Source: Paeniglutamicibacter kerguelensis (lineage in GTDB: Bacteria > Actinomycetota > Actinomycetes > Actinomycetales > Micrococcaceae). From it: a stretch of 64,000 nucleotides of DNA. Positions 60,408-64,000 of this stretch are shown here, one piece after another; the stretch's first letter is position 1; every line of letters begins with the position of its first letter. The notes under the pieces are model-generated. The model did no database searches. It worked only from the letters and a program-made list of their open reading frames with translations, and was not told the DNA's origin. The stretch is from NCBI RefSeq assembly GCF_017876535.1, contig NZ_JAGIOF010000001.1, positions 1,240,001 through 1,304,000 of the forward strand. Reading direction: 5' to 3'. The position numbers and the translations under genes are program-made.

Positions 60408-61316
60408 CTAGCGGCGGCGGGCGGCCCACACGGTCCGGCTGCCGCGCAGCACCAGGTCAGTGCGGTGCTCAAGGCCTGCCGGGTTTTCCGTGTCCAGCAG
60501 TGCATCGATCGAGGCAAGGTCCCCGGGGGACAGCTTGTCTTCCAGCCCGGTTCGGGTCCTGCCTAGCCACAGCTGCGCATAGGGTGCCATGACCGCGGGC
60601 TCCGGGGCCAGCTCATAGGCGAAGGCCCGCTGTTCCACCTCAAAGCCCGCGGCTTCAAGCTGCTCCTGCCAGTCCGGATGGGAGTTCCAGCCCTGTGCGT
60701 CGATGAGCCGGTGGCAGCGCTCCTCAAGCCCTGGTTCTCCCCAGCCAATGTCGTCCGGCAGGAAACGCGGAAATGAATCCATCTCGATGACCGCAAACAA
60801 CCCGCCGGGGTTCAGTGCCGCAAAGACCTCTGCGAACACCTTGTCCGGGTTCGCCACGTGGTGGATCGAGGAGGCAGCCCAAACCAGGCCCGCGGTCCCG
60901 ACCGGCGGCCACTGGGCATCCAGGTCGGCGTGGACCCCGACGACCCGGCCGTCCAGCCCGCGTGCTTCGGCCTTGGCTGCCAGGCGTCCAAGCATGTGCT
61001 CCGAGTTGTCCACGGCGAACACCGTTGCCTTCTCGAAGCGTTCGGCCAGCGCCAGGGTGCCGGTTCCCGTGCCCGAGCCGAGGTCAACGATGGTTTCCGG
61101 GGCGCCGCCGAGCCCCGCGACCCAGTCTGTGATCTCCGCCAGGTGGGCGGCCTGCAGGGTGGCGTCCATGTCGAGCATCTCGGCCATCCTCTCGTCGTCG
61201 GATGGATCGTGCGAGTGGCCGTGGCCGTGGGTATGCCCGTGCGAAGAAGTTGCGCCGTGCTCGTGCGGGTGCTGGCCGTGCGGGTGCTGGCCGTGCGGGT
61301 GCTGGGAATGAGTCAT
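60408..61316 (-). CDS. Class I SAM methyltransferase with histidine-rich leader
   Basis: 302 residues from ATG 61316. Residues 2-37 are extremely His-rich, with three QHPHG-like repeats followed by SHGHTHGHGHSHD. Then a class I methyltransferase domain: IVDLGSGTGTGTLALAERF near residue 78, FAVDNSEHMLGRLA, VVGVHADLDAQWP, LVWAASSIHHVANPDKVFAE and LNPGGLFAVIEMDS, a UbiE/Methyltransf_11/12-like fold. The leader resembles metal-storage segments of nickel/zinc chaperones, so the protein may bind metal. Methyl acceptor unknown. Confidence 0.87.
   Translation of the reverse strand: MTHSQHPHGQHPHGQHPHEHGATSSHGHTHGHGHSHDPSDDERMAEMLDMDATLQAAHLAEITDWVAGLGGAPETIVDLGSGTGTGTLALAERFEKATVFAVDNSEHMLGRLAAKAEARGLDGRVVGVHADLDAQWPPVGTAGLVWAASSIHHVANPDKVFAEVFAALNPGGLFAVIEMDSFPRFLPDDIGWGEPGLEERCHRLIDAQGWNSHPDWQEQLEAAGFEVEQRAFAYELAPEPAVMAPYAQLWLGRTRTGLEDKLSPGDLASIDALLDTENPAGLEHRTDLVLRGSRTVWAARRR
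61263..61307 (-). repeat. Three 15-bp tandem repeats encoding the His-rich leader
   Basis: On the plus strand the unit GTGCGGGTGCTGGCC occurs at 61263, 61278 and, ending in GGA, at 61293. On the coding strand it yields repeated Gly-Gln-His-Pro-His. The repeat keeps the reading frame, so copy-number change would lengthen or shorten the leader by five residues. Confidence 0.9.
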
Positions 61317-61624
61317 GTACCAAGCGTAGGCATGACCGACAGAATCAGTCCCAAAATTTTGCCAAAACGGCAAAAACCGCGAGTGCTAAGTCGGCGATGG
61401 CCGCGGTCGGCGAGCGCTTCCGGCGCCTGCCCGGTTCGAGCTGCCTCGGGTTCTGCCCGCACAGGGGCTCCCGCCCCTTGTTTGCCGCGTCCCACGGTGC
61501 TAAACAGGTGGACTATACGGTGCCCGCTAAATGGTGCTCCGGTTCTCCCATGGTTTTGCGTGCCGGGAACGGAAACCTCCAGGGCCTTGGAATCACTAGC
61601 CGGTGCTCGGCAGCCCGGTGAAGG
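61317..61624. other. Divergent promoter region
   Basis: About 310 bp between the methyltransferase and the molybdopterin oxidoreductase genes. No further gene was recognised; fdhD or mobA-type accessory genes that often lie here are absent. Confidence 0.4.
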
Positions 61625-63952
61625 ATGTGCGCGGAGATGGCAAACAAACCCCTGAAAGACGATCCAACCGATGAGTTCCTGGAAGTGGGCCCGCCGAAGA
61701 CGAGCGCCGTCGGAATCCCCAGCCTGCTGGCATCCATCCCGCTGGCTCTCAATGAGATGGGGCCGCAACGGGCACTGAAGACCCTTTTGCACATGAACCA
61801 CAAGGACGGGTTCGACTGCATGAGTTGCGCCTGGCCGGATCCTCCCCACCGCAAGGTGGCCGAGTTCTGCGAAAACGGTGCCAAGGCGGTGAGCTGGGAA
61901 GCGGATCCGCTGAAGGTTCCGCGCTCGTTCTGGGAGGAGCACTCGGTGACCGAGCTGCGCGGGCGCAGCGAGTACTGGCTGGGCCAGCAGGGGCGGCTGG
62001 TCGAGCCGGTCTACAAGGCCGCCGGACAGGACCACTACCGGCCCATTTCCTGGGACAACGCCTTTGGCATCATCGCCCGTGAGCTCAATGCCCTGCCTTC
62101 CCCGGACGAAGCGACGTTTTACACCAGCGGGCGGGCCAGCAACGAGGCGGCCTTCACCTACCAGCTGTTCGTGCGGGCCTTCGGCACCAACAACCTCCCC
62201 GATTGCTCGAACATGTGCCACGAGTCAACCGGCAAGGCCATGACGGAGAGCATCGGGGTGGGCAAGAGCGCCATCCACTACGAGGACTTCGAGAAATCGG
62301 ACCTGATCATCATCATGGGCCAGAACCCCGGGACCAACCACCCGCGCATGCTCACCGCGCTGGAGGACGCCAAGCGCGCGGGCGCGAGCATCGTTGCGGT
62401 GAACCCGTTGCCCGAGGCCGGGCTGCTGAACTTCAAGAACCCGCAACGCCCGCGCGGCATCATTGGCAAGGGGACGGATCTGGCCGACCAATACCTGCAG
62501 ATCAGGATTGCCGGCGACATGGCGTTGATGCAGGCGCTGGCCAAGCGCGTGTTCGAGGCCGAGGACGCGGCCCCGGGATCGGTGCTTGACCACCGCTTCC
62601 TCGCGGAGCACTGCATCGGGCTGGCCGAGTACCGGGCGCACCTGGAAACCCTCACCGAGGCGCAGGTGCTTGCGGCCACGGGGCTCTCCAGCGCCGCGAT
62701 CGACGAGTTGGCCGCCCGCTACCTGGCCGCTGAGAACGTCATCGTCACCTGGGCGATGGGCCTGACCCAGCACAAGAAGGCCGTGCCCACGATCAAGGAA
62801 ATCATGAATGTGCTGCTGCTGCGCGGGAACATCGGCAAGCCCGGCGCCGGGCCGTGCCCGATCCGCGGGCACAGCAACGTGCAGGGGGACAGGACCATGG
62901 GCATCTGGGAGCAGATGCCGGAGGCTTTCATGGACAAGCTCGCCGCCGAGTTCGAATTCGCGCCCCCGCGCAAACACGGCCTTGATGCCGTGCAGAGCGT
63001 CCAGGCCATGCGCGACGGGAAGATCAAGGTTCTCATCGCCCTGGGCGGGAACCTGGTCCACGCCATCTCCGACACCGGGGTCGCGGAGGAAGCCATCCAA
63101 AACACCGGGCTCTCGGTGCAGATCTCCACCAAGCTCAACAGGTCACACGCCTACACGGGGGAGCAGGCGCTGATCCTTCCCACGCTGGGACGCAGCGACA
63201 TCGACATCCAGGACGCCGGACCGCAATTCGTCACGGTGGAGGACACCGTGTGCGCGGTCCACGCGTCGCAGGGCCGGGTCATGCCCGTCTCGGAGAAGAT
63301 GCTCTCCGAGGTTTCGATCGTTTCGCGCATGGCCCGCGCGGTGCTGGGCGCCGGACACCCTTTCACCTGGGAGGCGTTCGAGGAAAACTACGACTCGATC
63401 CGGGAACACATCGCCCGCGTGGTGGACGGATGCGAGGACTACAACGCCAAGGTCCGGCAACCGGGCGGATTCATCATGGCCCACCCGCCGCGGGACGAAC
63501 GCCGTTTCCCGACCCCCAGCGGCAAGGCGGTGATCACCGTCAACGAACTGGACACCATAGACCTTCCGGCAAACCGGCTGATCCTGCAGTCGCTGCGCTC
63601 GCACGACCAGTTCAACACCACCACCTACAGCCTCAACGACCGTTACCGCGGCGTGCACAAGGGCCGCAACGTCCTCTTCGTGAATCCCCAGGACCTGCGC
63701 GAACTCGGTTTCCAGGACGGTGGCTACGTGGACGTCCACTCCGAGGCCGACGACGGGCGGGACAGGGTGCTGCACAGGCTTCGGGTCATTTCCTATCCCA
63801 CGGCACCGGGCTGCGCCGCCACCTACTTCCCGGAGGGCAACGTGCTGGTTCCGCTCGAAGCCACGGCCGAGGGCAGCAACACCCCGGTGTCCAAATCGAT
63901 CATCATCCGTCTGGAACACGCCGAGGCGCCCGACTTCGCCGGCATGAAATAG
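61625..63952 (+). CDS. Molybdopterin oxidoreductase, FdhF/YdeP type
   Basis: 775 residues from ATG 61625; an ATG at 61640 is an equal alternative, since neither has a well-spaced ribosome site. N-terminal FDCMSCAWPDPPHRKVAEFC is the YdeP-type cysteine cluster; then WDNAFGIIARELN, SGRASNEAAFTYQLFVRAFG, and LPDCSNMCHESTGKAMTESI with the Cys likely to ligate molybdenum, IIIMGQNPGTNHPRM, GKPGAGPCPIRGHSNVQGDR, and a C-terminal molybdopterin-dinucleotide-binding domain (SLRSHDQFNTTTYSLNDRYR). YdeP of E. coli is linked to acid resistance, but the substrate of this family is unknown; a formate-dehydrogenase activity is unproven. No beta or gamma subunit gene follows within the window. Confidence 0.9.
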   Translation: MCAEMANKPLKDDPTDEFLEVGPPKTSAVGIPSLLASIPLALNEMGPQRALKTLLHMNHKDGFDCMSCAWPDPPHRKVAEFCENGAKAVSWEADPLKVPRSFWEEHSVTELRGRSEYWLGQQGRLVEPVYKAAGQDHYRPISWDNAFGIIARELNALPSPDEATFYTSGRASNEAAFTYQLFVRAFGTNNLPDCSNMCHESTGKAMTESIGVGKSAIHYEDFEKSDLIIIMGQNPGTNHPRMLTALEDAKRAGASIVAVNPLPEAGLLNFKNPQRPRGIIGKGTDLADQYLQIRIAGDMALMQALAKRVFEAEDAAPGSVLDHRFLAEHCIGLAEYRAHLETLTEAQVLAATGLSSAAIDELAARYLAAENVIVTWAMGLTQHKKAVPTIKEIMNVLLLRGNIGKPGAGPCPIRGHSNVQGDRTMGIWEQMPEAFMDKLAAEFEFAPPRKHGLDAVQSVQAMRDGKIKVLIALGGNLVHAISDTGVAEEAIQNTGLSVQISTKLNRSHAYTGEQALILPTLGRSDIDIQDAGPQFVTVEDTVCAVHASQGRVMPVSEKMLSEVSIVSRMARAVLGAGHPFTWEAFEENYDSIREHIARVVDGCEDYNAKVRQPGGFIMAHPPRDERRFPTPSGKAVITVNELDTIDLPANRLILQSLRSHDQFNTTTYSLNDRYRGVHKGRNVLFVNPQDLRELGFQDGGYVDVHSEADDGRDRVLHRLRVISYPTAPGCAATYFPEGNVLVPLEATAEGSNTPVSKSIIIRLEHAEAPDFAGMK

Positions 63953-64000
63953 GCCCGGCCGGCGCCCGTTTCCGGGGGTCGGCACTGAATTGCGGTATCG

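Overview
The window reads as chromosome of a high-GC actinobacterium of the Micrococcaceae (Arthrobacter, Paeniglutamicibacter or Micrococcus relatives). This is inferred from strong GC bias at third codon positions, frequent GTG and TTG starts, the smc-ftsY...amtB-glnK...ffh backbone, an oleA-oleBC-oleD operon with the fused BC form known from Micrococcus, a DtxR-type iron box and a GlnR-type box. No rRNA, tRNA, CRISPR array, insertion sequence or prophage was recognised.

Layout. 0-13.5 kb: the 3' end of smc, ftsY and the amtB-glnK pair, interleaved with cell-surface polymer genes (a GT2 transferase, an SGNH/acyltransferase-3 protein, a TagF-like glycerophosphotransferase and a TagE-like GT4 transferase) and an MFS transporter. 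13.7-18.4 kb: a translationally coupled ole operon for head-to-head olefin synthesis. 18.8-26.3 kb: an AI-2E-type permease, a Tat-exported amidohydrolase, a stand-alone glucose-6-phosphate dehydrogenase, ffh and a membrane-anchored unknown. 26.9-31.6 kb: an HMG-CoA-lyase/CoA-transferase pair, a PanE-like reductase and a multi-pass acyltransferase. 32.2-37.8 kb: a TetR-controlled ABC exporter whose permease is frameshifted, followed by a run of damaged genes (VOC remnant, small protein with a shifted 3' end, metallo-beta-lactamase pseudogene) around intact YihY and GYD-domain genes. 38.0-43.0 kb: an iron-box-controlled siderophore uptake operon. 43.2-44.1 kb: an extradiol-type VOC dioxygenase behind a promoter that carries a large palindrome. 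44.5-53.2 kb: a DUF4389 membrane protein; a glycerolipid locus (lipid kinase, GlpD and TetR, divergent from an alkyl-DHAP-synthase-like flavoenzyme and an SDR); and a butanediol-type dehydrogenase. 53.3-64 kb: an unknown membrane protein, a frameshifted membrane-anchored gene, a YkcB/YkcC-like GT39/GT2 pair, a nuclease lipoprotein, an isochorismatase-fold hydrolase, a methyltransferase with a histidine-rich leader, and a YdeP-type molybdopterin oxidoreductase.

Most notable points: the 46.4-52.0 kb locus, whose gene content suggests ether-lipid or alkylglycerol metabolism and resembles Rv2249c-Rv2252 of Mycobacterium tuberculosis; the ole operon; several well-formed palindromic operators and promoters readable from sequence; and at least five broken reading frames, four of them within 34.2-37.8 kb, which are either real decay or assembly error.
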